A stretch of DNA of 64,000 nucleotides from Labilithrix luteola (GTDB lineage Bacteria; Myxococcota_A; Polyangia; Polyangiales; Polyangiaceae): the NCBI RefSeq assembly GCF_001263205.1, contig NZ_CP012333.1, positions 3,224,001 to 3,288,000 of the forward strand. Reading direction: 5' to 3'. The notes beneath the pieces are model-generated. The model saw only the letters and a list, made by a program, of their open reading frames with translations. It made no database searches and had not been told where the DNA came from. Below are positions 25,990 through 34,248 of the stretch, in pieces. Made by a program: the position numbers and the translations under genes. Position 1 is the stretch's first letter. Every line of letters starts with the position of its first letter.

Positions 25990-27311
25990 CGAGCATGCTG
26001 GAGCTCGATGACATCCAGAGCGGCGTCTTGCGGCCGCGCCCCAGTCCCTACGCGGCGACGTACATCCTGCTTCGGATCGACGACGCGACGGCAGGCCGGG
26101 CATTGATGGGTCGGCTCGCCAAGGTCGTGAGCTCGGCGGCGAACCCCGAGAGCCCTCTCAGCGACACCTGGGTAAGCGCATCGCTCACGTACGAAGGGCT
26201 CCGAGCGCTGGGCGTCCCCCAGGAGTACCTCGACACCTTCGCCTGGGAGTTTCGACAGGGCATGGCTGCGCGCGCGACCGCCTTGGGCGACGTGGGCGAG
26301 AGCAGCCCCGAGCACTGGGAGAGCCCCCTTGGAACACGTGAGGTCCACGTCGTCCTGACTGCGCTGTCGCCGAGCCAGGCCGCGCTCGACGCCGCGATCG
26401 ATCGTGCGCGCGCGACCTATCACGGCCTTCACGGCATCGAGGCGATCTGGCGTCAGGACTGCCACACGCTCAGCACGGGACGAGAGCCGTTCGGGTTCAA
26501 GGACGGCATCGGTCAGCCGGCGATCGAAGGGAGCGGCATTCCGAGCCGCAACTCGCACGAGCCACCACTCAAGCCGGGCGAGTTCGTCCTCGGTTACCCG
26601 GACGAGACCGGAAATCTTCCTCCCATGCCAGGGCCGGAGATCCTCGGGCGCAACGGAACGTACGTCGCCTTCCGCAAGTTGCATCAACGCGTCGCAGCGT
26701 TTCGCCGCTACCTGCAGGAGAGCTCGACGAGCCCCGACGACCTCGAGCTCCTCGCGGCGAAGATGATGGGCCGATGGAGGAGTGGCGCGCCGCTTGCGCT
26801 CTGTCCCTTCCACGACGATCGCGAGCTCGGCGCCGATCCACTTCGGAACAACGACTTCGGCTTCGCGGACGACGCGACGGGATACAACACGCCTCCCGGC
26901 TGTCATGTCCGTCGCGCGAACCCGCGCGATGCTTCGGTGGCGGGCGTCGTGAGGCTTCACCGCATGTTGCGTCGTGGAACCGCGTACGGCCCGGAGCTGC
27001 CGGAGGGCGTCCTCGACGACGACGGACAAGACCGAGGGTTGATGTTCGCCTTCGTCGGAGCGCACCTCGGACGCCAATTCGAGTTCGTCCAATCGGAGTG
27101 GCTCAATGGCGGCACATTCCTCGACTTGGGCGACGCCAAGGATCCGATCACGGGGGCACAGGACGACGGCGGCGGCACGTTCTCGATTCCGAAACGACCG
27201 ATCCCGAAGCGGCTCCGTGGTCTCCCGAGCTTCGTCGTGACGCGCGGTGGTGAGTACGCGTTCATGCCCGGAATTCGCGCGTTGCGTTGGCTGTCGGAGC
27301 TTCGAACATGA
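25986..27311 (+). CDS. DyP-type heme peroxidase
   Basis: The 441-residue protein has the DyP signatures: GFKDG with Asp173 (counted from GTG 25986), proximal heme His307 in GCHVRRANPRD, and distal Arg around 329-330 in LRRGTAYG, followed by RGLMFAFVGAHLGRQFEFVQ. These positions are close to those of the fungal dye-decolorising type. No Tat or Sec signal is seen, so it is probably cytoplasmic. It would use hydrogen peroxide to oxidise dyes, phenols or an unknown substrate. ATG 25995 is an alternative start. Its stop overlaps a broken flavoprotein gene. Confidence 0.93.
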   Translation: MTSMLELDDIQSGVLRPRPSPYAATYILLRIDDATAGRALMGRLAKVVSSAANPESPLSDTWVSASLTYEGLRALGVPQEYLDTFAWEFRQGMAARATALGDVGESSPEHWESPLGTREVHVVLTALSPSQAALDAAIDRARATYHGLHGIEAIWRQDCHTLSTGREPFGFKDGIGQPAIEGSGIPSRNSHEPPLKPGEFVLGYPDETGNLPPMPGPEILGRNGTYVAFRKLHQRVAAFRRYLQESSTSPDDLELLAAKMMGRWRSGAPLALCPFHDDRELGADPLRNNDFGFADDATGYNTPPGCHVRRANPRDASVAGVVRLHRMLRRGTAYGPELPEGVLDDDGQDRGLMFAFVGAHLGRQFEFVQSEWLNGGTFLDLGDAKDPITGAQDDGGGTFSIPKRPIPKRLRGLPSFVVTRGGEYAFMPGIRALRWLSELRT

Positions 27312-27420
27312 GCGCCCCCGAAGCTGCGGACGTTGTCGTCGTCGGGCCGGACCGGCAGGCATCGTCGCGGCGCTACGGACCGACGACGCGGCGAGCTCGA
27401 TCCGCTTCTTCAGTCGCTGA
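27308..27420 (+). pseudogene. Frameshifted N-terminal stub of an FAD-dependent oxidoreductase
   Basis: ATG 27308 overlaps the peroxidase stop (ATGA) and reads MSAPEAADVVVVG. One frame over, the same DNA continues as AGPAGIVAALRTDDAASSIR to a stop at 27418-27420. Joined, this is the classic dinucleotide-binding start VVVVGAGPAGIVAAL. One base is missing near 27344-27346, inside the GxGxxG motif, and the rest of the enzyme is gone. An oxidoreductase fourth gene of the operon appears to have been lost. Confidence 0.6.
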
Positions 27421-27432
27421 CACGCCGCCGGG

Positions 27433-27680
27433 TCAGCGCTTCACGGTCAGGAAGAACATCGCGTTCGGGAAGCGGAGGGAGGGCGGAAGTTCCACGTCGG
27501 GGAGGCTTCGCCCGCGCGGGGCGACGTTCCGAATCCCGTTCCTCGCACCTTGAACGCGCTTGGCGTCCGAGCGGCGAGTGGCACCGACCGAAATGGAGCG
27601 CGGCGTCGAATCACGGAGCCTCTCGTCAGGCGACTCCCGTATGTTCCGCCGAATTTTCGATCCCCCACTTTTTTCCGAGG
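27433..27680 (-). pseudogene. C-terminal stub of an unknown protein
   Basis: This frame is open from about 27680 to a TGA at 27433-27435 with no usable start. Its end reads GRSLPDVELPPSLRFPNAMF then FLTVKR, with strong third-position GC, as in real coding sequence. It faces the flavoprotein stub, so the junction near 27420-27433 may mark a deletion or rearrangement. The family is not recognised. Confidence 0.4.
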
Positions 27681-27686
27681 GAACTT

Positions 27687-29504
27687 ATGGCTCGTCGTCG
27701 TTCCGAGATTGTCGTCTCGGCCTTGCTCTCCTGTGGTGCTCTCTTCGTCGCTGCGCCGGCACGTGCCGCCTGCCCGGGGACGTTCGATGGTTGGTCGTAC
27801 GCGACGCCCATCGACTTCGACAACAAGTCTGCTGCGCAGACGAACCATCTCGCGCTCGTGACCATCGACACCTCGAACCTCGTCGAGGCGAGCAAGCTCA
27901 AGGCTGACGGTGGCGACCTCCGCTTCGCGGATAGCTCATGCAACGAGCTCGACGCCTGGGTCGACAGCGGGCTCGGCACAGCGTCGACGAAGGTGTGGGT
28001 GAAGGTCGCGTCGTTGCCGGCAGGAGCGTCGACGATTTACGCCTTCTATGGAAAGGCGAACGCGACGCGGACCAACGACCCTTCACGGCTCTTCGGAGGC
28101 AATCTCGTCGCGCTGTACACGTTCACGGAGGGTTCGGGCGCGACGCTGAAGGATCACGTCGGGACGTTCGACCTCGCGCTCTCGGGGACCGTGGCTTGGA
28201 CGTCGGGCTTCCGCACCGGCACGTCCGCGCTCAATGGCTTCGCCGCCGGGCGCGCGATGAGGACGGACACGATGCCGGCGCTCGGGAGTGCCGACTTCAC
28301 CGCGTTCAGCGTGGTGCTGCCGAACACGGTCGACGGCAGTACACACGGAATCATCGGCAACTACAACGACGACAACGTTCCTGGATGGTCGTTGAAGCTG
28401 CAAGGGGACGACAACCGCAACGGCTTCATGCTCCTCACCAGCGACGAGCACGGCTGGTGTCAGCAGGAGTATCCAGGCGTCGAGAGCGGAGTCTGGTCGA
28501 TGCTCGCTGGCCGGCGGGCGAGCGGCCTTCACACCGGTCTCATCAACGGCGTCGCGCAGGGCACGGGATGCGAGGATGACGTGCGCGACGTGAGCACGGG
28601 GGCGCTCGGGCCGTGGGAGCTCGGTCATGCTTACGACGGAGGCGACGCGTTCGACGGCAACATCGCGTTCACGGCGATCTACTCGTCCGCGCGCTCCGAC
28701 GCGGACCTCCTCGCGCTCCACGACGCGCTCGGCATCGGGACCAACATCACCTCGACGGCCGGCGCCGAGCTCGGCAAGCCGGGAGCGCCCACGCTCACGA
28801 ACGTCGACGTCTCAGGCAGCGAGGCGCAGCTGACGTTCACGCCCCCGACGACGGGCAATCCGACGAGCTACACCGCGACCTGCAATCCGGGAGCTTTGAC
28901 GGCGACGGGCTCGGCATCGCCGTTGATGGTGAGCGGGCTCACGGCTGGAACGCCCTATTCGTGCACCGTACATGCATCAAACGACCTCCTCGGAGATGGT
29001 CCGGAGTCGACGCCGGTTTCGAGCGAGGCGGGCGATCTGCCGGGAGCTCCGACGAAGCTCACCGCCCAGGTCAACGGGAAGACGGCCACGCTTTCGTTCG
29101 TCGCCCCGGCGAACGACGGCGGACTTGCGATTACGTCCTACAGCGTCTCGTGCCAGGACGGCGCTGTGACCGAAACCGGTCCGTCGTCGCCGATCGCGCT
29201 CGAGAACCTCGTCGCCGGCGCTTACTCCTGCACCGTGGCCGCCAAGAACGCGAAAGGCGTCGGTCCGAAATCGGGGGCCGTCTCGTTCACGATCGGAAGC
29301 AGCGGTCCGTCGACGGAGCCGTCCAGCGACCCCGCATCCACGCCTTCGCCCGACGCGGCGGGGGGCGGCGCTGATTCGGGCTGCAGCGTGCCTGCCTTCA
29401 ACGCGCGCGGCTCTTCGACGAGCGGTGCTCTGATGGTTCTTGCCGGCGTATTGGCCACGCTCGTCCGCCGCCGCCGGTCGCGCGCCGACAGCAACCGAGC
29501 CTGA
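27687..29504 (+). CDS. DUF2341/LamG/Fn3 surface protein with C-terminal sorting tail
   Basis: The 605-residue protein starts at ATG 27687, with GAGG 7 nt upstream, and has a Sec signal cut after ARA. Residues 30-130 resemble DUF2341, about 135-350 a LamG/concanavalin-like domain (LVALYTFTEGSGATLKDHVG), and about 365-560 two fibronectin type III domains. The tail, SGCSV, a hydrophobic run GALMVLAGVLATLV and RRRRSR, matches the layout of MYXO-CTERM sorting signals. It is likely displayed on the cell surface and binds carbohydrate or matrix. It is transcribed alone. Confidence 0.82.
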   Translation: MARRRSEIVVSALLSCGALFVAAPARAACPGTFDGWSYATPIDFDNKSAAQTNHLALVTIDTSNLVEASKLKADGGDLRFADSSCNELDAWVDSGLGTASTKVWVKVASLPAGASTIYAFYGKANATRTNDPSRLFGGNLVALYTFTEGSGATLKDHVGTFDLALSGTVAWTSGFRTGTSALNGFAAGRAMRTDTMPALGSADFTAFSVVLPNTVDGSTHGIIGNYNDDNVPGWSLKLQGDDNRNGFMLLTSDEHGWCQQEYPGVESGVWSMLAGRRASGLHTGLINGVAQGTGCEDDVRDVSTGALGPWELGHAYDGGDAFDGNIAFTAIYSSARSDADLLALHDALGIGTNITSTAGAELGKPGAPTLTNVDVSGSEAQLTFTPPTTGNPTSYTATCNPGALTATGSASPLMVSGLTAGTPYSCTVHASNDLLGDGPESTPVSSEAGDLPGAPTKLTAQVNGKTATLSFVAPANDGGLAITSYSVSCQDGAVTETGPSSPIALENLVAGAYSCTVAAKNAKGVGPKSGAVSFTIGSSGPSTEPSSDPASTPSPDAAGGGADSGCSVPAFNARGSSTSGALMVLAGVLATLVRRRRSRADSNRA

Positions 29505-29637
29505 CGAGTCACTCAGAGCTCGTGGCGAGGTGTCGTCCTCGTCGCGCCAACGAAGGGTACGAACGCTCGCTCTCGCGGCGGTACTCTTCGTTGGCGGCAA
29601 GTGCGGATGCCGCCGCGCCAATAGCTCGTCCTGTGAG

Positions 29638-30375
29638 CTACTTCGACACCGGCGATTCCCTTGCCCAAGACGATCCGATCGCTTCGGGATCTTCGAAGGG
29701 TAGTCCCCAGAACGGAATGGGGCGAATTTCGGATATCGGACGTAGCTCGCGATATCGGCCTAGAATCAATTCGCAATTCTCGGCAAACGAGTCGAACGAA
29801 GCCGCTCGAACGGCGAGGTCGTAACAAGCCCTCGCCGCTTGAATTGCGCGTTCCTTGCACTCATAGGCCACGTCATTGGAGACCATGCAGACGACCCGAT
29901 TTCCCATCCGGAAGCTTGCGATCGTCTGACCGGACCACTGCACTGGCACCAGAACGATCCGTTCGCTCACCTCGAGTTCGGACCACATCGACGCGATACG
30001 TGAGAGCGCCGCGATGGCCCTTGGTAAAGGCACCAAGAGCTCGAGGGGAGTCTGCTCGGGTTTCGTTGGATCTCTGATCAAGCCGATCACGCCCGATGGC
30101 TGGGGAGTCTCCGGCATCAGCGGCCTCGAGCCGAGAACCCTCACGTAGGCGCGATCCGCAGCGAGCACAGCGGCGCGCTTTCTCGTGGACCAGTCCTCGG
30201 TCGGCTTCTTTGCACGGGCCCTCGTGGCGATCGCCTCGGCAACCCGACGAAGACGCTCGGCTTCGGCGAAGCGCGCCTCGCTCTCGGCCTCGGTCGGATC
30301 GGCCGCGATCGCGTGGCCCGCGTGGCCCGCGTGGATCGAGAATACGAAGCTCAGGACGACGGCGCGCAGGCGCAT
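29638..30375 (-). CDS. Secreted protein of unknown function
   Basis: The 245-residue protein has a signal peptide (MRLRAVVLSFVFSIHAG, probable cut after AIA). The mature part starts with Glu/Arg/Ala-rich helices (EARFAEAERLRRVAEAIATR), followed by a mixed domain with Cys in NRVVCMVSN, AYECKERA and AENCELI. No family is recognised. It is convergent with the surface protein ending at 29504 and divergent from the small membrane protein at 30537. Confidence 0.65.
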   Translation of the reverse strand: MRLRAVVLSFVFSIHAGHAGHAIAADPTEAESEARFAEAERLRRVAEAIATRARAKKPTEDWSTRKRAAVLAADRAYVRVLGSRPLMPETPQPSGVIGLIRDPTKPEQTPLELLVPLPRAIAALSRIASMWSELEVSERIVLVPVQWSGQTIASFRMGNRVVCMVSNDVAYECKERAIQAARACYDLAVRAASFDSFAENCELILGRYRELRPISEIRPIPFWGLPFEDPEAIGSSWARESPVSK

Positions 30376-30536
30376 GGTTCCTTGAACCTACGCAAGCGCA
30401 GGTCCTTTGCTTCCCACCCTCATTGGTTCATGGCACGCCCGAACGCTTGGGGTAAGCGAACGGCCCCGCATGTTCTCGAACACGCGCTTCTTCGTGGTCG
30501 GGTGTTTGCTTCCCGTCCGCGAAAGGAGCGTTCGCA

Positions 30537-30785
30537 ATGAACACCACCGCTGCAGATTCCGGGGAAAACCAGAGCATGGGCGACGGAGCCCAGCGAGCGA
30601 TGAAGCGCGTCGGCCATGCACTCGAGCGCCCGATCGTAGGGGCTGGCGTCGTCGGCGGGCTCGTGGCGGCTGCGGCCGGAGCGTGGGGACCGAGCGAGGC
30701 CGCCATCGGCGCGGCCGCGGCATTGATTGCCTATCGCATGCTGAACAAACGCCTGCGCCGCGAGTCGTCGCCGGACGATCACTAG
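30537..30785 (+). CDS. Small membrane hairpin protein
   Basis: The 82-residue protein has an AAAGGAG ribosome site upstream of ATG 30537. The middle is a glycine/alanine-rich hydrophobic hairpin (PIVGAGVVGGLVAAAAGAWG, then AAIGAAAALIAYRML) followed by a basic tail (NKRLRR). It faces the P-type ATPase gene and overlaps its end by 4 nt. Similar tiny membrane proteins accompany HMA-type ATPases, so a structural or regulatory role at the membrane is possible. Confidence 0.65.
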   Translation: MNTTAADSGENQSMGDGAQRAMKRVGHALERPIVGAGVVGGLVAAAAGAWGPSEAAIGAAAALIAYRMLNKRLRRESSPDDH

Positions 30786-33229
30786 CTCGCTCGTCCACGC
30801 AGCCGCCGCCGAGACACGTCGAGCACATGACGTGGAGACAAAAGCGGCGCGAGCGCGGCAAGGGAAGCAACGACGGTCGAGCCGTTGTTGATCACGGTTG
30901 CGATTCCCGGTGTGATGAGGCCGAGCGCACCGAGCGTGATCGCCACGGCGTTGGGAACGATGACGATTCCCAAGCCGAGGTGCACCACGTCCATGGCCGC
31001 GTCCGCGAGGGCGAAGACCTCCGGAAGCATCGTCAGGCTGCCGTGGAGCAGCACGACGTCGGCGGTCTCGAGCGCAACGTCGGTGCCTCCGGTGAGGGAG
31101 ATTCCCACGTCCGCGAGGGCCAGCGCAGGCGCATCGTTGATGCCATCACCAACCATCGCGACCGTCTTTCCGGAGCGCCGGAGCGAGCTCACGCGCTCGG
31201 CCTTTTCCTGGGGCAAGAGCTCCGAAAAGACCTCGTCCACACCGAGGCGCCGCCCCACCTCCTCGGCCGGCCCGCTCGCATCGCCGGACATCAGGACGAT
31301 GCGGCGGCGCCCGCCGTCTTGCAGCGCGCGGATCACGTCTGCGCTCTCTGGCCTCGGCGTATCCGCATAACCGACGGTTGCCGCGAGGCGGCCGTCGATG
31401 GAGATGAAGAGCGAAGAGACGCTCTCTTCCTCGTGACGCGCGATGACGGGCTCGGCGCCGCGCAGATCGATCCCCTTCGACTTCGTCAGCCGGCGGCCTC
31501 CGACGACGACCTCCCGAGGACCGCAGCGCGCGACGAGCCCTTGACCAATCGTATAGCTCTGTTCGCGCACCCCAGAGCGAGGGACGTCGATGCTCTCGCT
31601 CTCGGCATAGGCGCGCAGGGCCTCGGCCACCGGATGGCTCTGACGAACCTCCGCGGCCACGGCGAGCGCGATAACCTCACGCTCGTCGAAACCTGGGGTG
31701 ATCACGGTATCCACGATGCGTGGTGTGCCGATCGTGAGCGTCCCCGTCTTGTCGAAGACGATGAACTCCGTCTTCGCGAGACGTTCGAGGAAGTGACCTC
31801 CCTTGACGAGGACTCCGTCGCGCGCAGCGCGCGTCATCCCGGCGAGCACACACGTGGGGACGCTGACCCGAATACCGGTGCCGAAATCGGTGATGAGCAC
31901 GCTCGTCATCCGTTCGAGCTCCGAGGAGAGCAACGTCGAGGCGCCCGCGAGACCGATGGTCGGTAGGACGAGGCGATCGGCAATCGCCTCCGTATGACGC
32001 TGCAGGGACATCGGCTTGTCTCCCGCGCCCTCGAGGATCTGGACGATGCGCGACGCGGTCGTGTCGTGCCCGGCGCGATGCACTTCGACGACGGCGCTCC
32101 CTTCGACGACGACGCTCGAGGCCATCACCTGCTCGCCCTTGCGGCGTACCCTCGGCATCGACTCGCCCGTAAGTGCTTTCTCGTCGAGTGTGACGATCCC
32201 GCTCAGGATGGCGCCGTCGGCCGCAACCCTCGAGCCGGCATCGCACATGATCCGATCGCCGACTCGGAGCTTCTTTGGCGAAACAGATTCCGTTTTGCCG
32301 TCCGAGCGAAGACGCCAGGCGCTCGAAACGTCGAGCTCCATCACACCGGTGAGCGCTCGCCTCGCACGACGTGTCGTGAGACCCAGCACGAAGTCACCGA
32401 CCCCGAGGAGCCAAGTGATGAACGCCGCGGTTCCCAGCTGCCCCGTCGAAATCGAAATGCCAATCGCGAGCAAGTCGAGCAGATCGACGCTCAGACGTCG
32501 CTCGTCGATGGCCTTCAGCGTGCGTCCCGCCGAAGGCACGGCCGAGAGCGCAACGGCGAGGGCGGTGATGGGCGTGGGAAGCAGGCGACCTCGAGCAACG
32601 GCGAGGACGAGCGAGTCGAAGACGAGCATCACCCACGGGTTCGACGCCTCGTTCGGAGACGTCGGCGGCCACTCGGACGGATCGCTCGCCGCGATGGCGT
32701 CGACGAGAGCGCGGGCATCGATTTCCCCCCGCTCCCAGCGGACGACGATGGAACGCTGCCCCGGGGTTGCGTCGATGATCCCGGGCTGGCTCGCGACCCA
32801 AGCACTCAAGCGACGGAGCGTGCTCCTACCGAGCCCCGTGATCGCGAGGCGGGTGCGCCCATCGACCCAATGCACCACCGACGCGCGAGCTCGCGAACGT
32901 GGTGACCGTGGCGGCGGCTGACCGAGAACGAACGCTCGTTCTCGGACGGAACGCGCGAAGGCGCCCGGAAGGCCGTGCTCCCGATAGGCAACGGCAATCG
33001 TCGACGAGCGAGGCCTCTCCTCGACGGACACGACGTCCACTCGCGCTCGAAGCCAATCCGCGAGCTCGCGCATGAGCCCCGCGGGGCGCACCCCGGTGAC
33101 GAGGAGGCGACCGGCACCGCGCTGCAGAACCTCGATGGCCTCGCGCCTGCGCCGCGTCTGCGCACTCGCTCGGCTGGACCGAGGCAGCCCGACCAGGCCA
33201 TGAGTCGCAACGTGCGCCGCCGCGGTCAC
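30782..33229 (-). CDS. P1B-type metal-transport-like P-type ATPase
   Basis: The 815-residue ATPase starts at GTG 33229, inside a GTGA overlap with the upstream gene. The N-terminal 190 residues hold two HMA-like folds with no cysteine. Core motifs are present: LTGES, phosphorylated Asp493 in DKTGT, SHPVAEAL, and GDGINDAPAL. The membrane metal motif that is CPC in most family members reads SVPTC here. The normal metal-binding sites are therefore altered and the cargo cannot be predicted. It is the last gene of a three-gene operon with two small membrane proteins. Confidence 0.88.
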   Translation of the reverse strand: MTAAAHVATHGLVGLPRSSRASAQTRRRREAIEVLQRGAGRLLVTGVRPAGLMRELADWLRARVDVVSVEERPRSSTIAVAYREHGLPGAFARSVRERAFVLGQPPPRSPRSRARASVVHWVDGRTRLAITGLGRSTLRRLSAWVASQPGIIDATPGQRSIVVRWERGEIDARALVDAIAASDPSEWPPTSPNEASNPWVMLVFDSLVLAVARGRLLPTPITALAVALSAVPSAGRTLKAIDERRLSVDLLDLLAIGISISTGQLGTAAFITWLLGVGDFVLGLTTRRARRALTGVMELDVSSAWRLRSDGKTESVSPKKLRVGDRIMCDAGSRVAADGAILSGIVTLDEKALTGESMPRVRRKGEQVMASSVVVEGSAVVEVHRAGHDTTASRIVQILEGAGDKPMSLQRHTEAIADRLVLPTIGLAGASTLLSSELERMTSVLITDFGTGIRVSVPTCVLAGMTRAARDGVLVKGGHFLERLAKTEFIVFDKTGTLTIGTPRIVDTVITPGFDEREVIALAVAAEVRQSHPVAEALRAYAESESIDVPRSGVREQSYTIGQGLVARCGPREVVVGGRRLTKSKGIDLRGAEPVIARHEEESVSSLFISIDGRLAATVGYADTPRPESADVIRALQDGGRRRIVLMSGDASGPAEEVGRRLGVDEVFSELLPQEKAERVSSLRRSGKTVAMVGDGINDAPALALADVGISLTGGTDVALETADVVLLHGSLTMLPEVFALADAAMDVVHLGLGIVIVPNAVAITLGALGLITPGIATVINNGSTVVASLAALAPLLSPRHVLDVSRRRLRGRAS

Positions 33230-33753
33230 GGCCGCGGAACCTCTCTCCGCGCATTCAGCTCGACGAACATCGAATATGCCCAATAGGCGAGATTGTCCCA
33301 ACGCGGGATTGGCGGATGACCGCTCTTGAAGAGCGAATAGACACCAAAAGCCGCGATTCCCCCGGGCACGAGCAGCCTCAAGTTGAGGCGCGAGCCCGAG
33401 GCCTGCTCGGTGACTTCGTCGAGCCACCGGAAAAGCTCGAGGATGCTGTCCGCCGCATCACTCCCTTTGCGCGCCTCCGTCTGCTCGACCGCGAGCTCGC
33501 CTACGGTCGCGATTCGCTCGAGGATCCGATTGGCCTCCGCAAAACGCGGCTCGTATTCCACGAGGACGCTTCCCGTCCGCCGATCGTGTCTCACCGAGCG
33601 AACACCACGCATGTGCGCGACCTCGTCCTTCACGCGCTCGGCGCTGTCACTGGCGTTGGCGAACGTCTTCGCACGGACGCGCAAACGGCCGGGATGGTAG
33701 TGCGCGATCTTGAGCACGTCCTGAGGGTGGTGCATTGCGCCCGCGTGGTTCAT
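33226..33753 (-). CDS. HMA-like domain membrane protein
   Basis: In this 175-residue protein, residues 17-75 (HYHPGRLRVR, then GVRSVRHDRRTGSVLVEYEP) resemble a ferredoxin-like HMA_2 domain without the CxxC metal site. A helical segment follows, then a hydrophobic stretch around 125-142 (RLLVPGGIAAFGVYSLF) and a second weak one near the C-terminus. It overlaps both neighbours by 4 nt, so it is tightly coupled to the ATPase. A chaperone-like or regulatory partner of the pump is inferred. Confidence 0.75.
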   Translation of the reverse strand: MNHAGAMHHPQDVLKIAHYHPGRLRVRAKTFANASDSAERVKDEVAHMRGVRSVRHDRRTGSVLVEYEPRFAEANRILERIATVGELAVEQTEARKGSDAADSILELFRWLDEVTEQASGSRLNLRLLVPGGIAAFGVYSLFKSGHPPIPRWDNLAYWAYSMFVELNARREVPRP

Positions 33754-34067
33754 GCTGCACCTCCGTTCGCTTGCGAAGCGACAGGTTTCGGTGCCGAGGT
33801 TTCGCTTGCGGCCGCCGACTCCTCGTCATCGGCGTGGACACGCGACCGGACCTCGGCCCAAAGGTCCTCGAGAAACTCGCGTTCGGTGGTGATGGCACGA
33901 CCGAACACGTCGCGTAGGCCGACCGCACCGGCGCCGAGCTTCACCGTCAGCCCACGCGACGACTCGACCGTGCTTCGCACCATCCAACCCGTGACGAATC
34001 CCGCTGCAAATGAGGCGATGCCCACGATCATCTCCTGGTCTTGCTGGAGTTCGACCGCGGCCTTCAC
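33750..34067 (-). CDS. Small membrane protein of the P-type ATPase operon
   Basis: The 105-residue protein has one transmembrane segment near residues 14-32 (IVGIASFAAGFVTGWMV), an amphipathic middle (GLRDVFGRAITTEREFLEDL) and an Ala/Ser/Glu tail. Its stop overlaps the next start (ATGA). It is the first gene of the operon leading to the P-type ATPase. No family is recognised. Confidence 0.65.
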   Translation of the reverse strand: MKAAVELQQDQEMIVGIASFAAGFVTGWMVRSTVESSRGLTVKLGAGAVGLRDVFGRAITTEREFLEDLWAEVRSRVHADDEESAAASETSAPKPVASQANGGAA

Positions 34068-34248
34068 GGCGCCGCGGACCTTCCGTCCAGGCCCAACGCC
34101 CCGGAGGCCGGAGAGATTGCAAACGCCCTACCAGCTTGTCGCCAAGAGCGCGCTTGCGCGAGGACAGCACCGCAATGATTCGCGTGGAGAGACTTGGCCG
34201 GCTTGCCCGTAGCGTAGGAAGCTCGACTTGGCGGATGCGGTCGGACCG

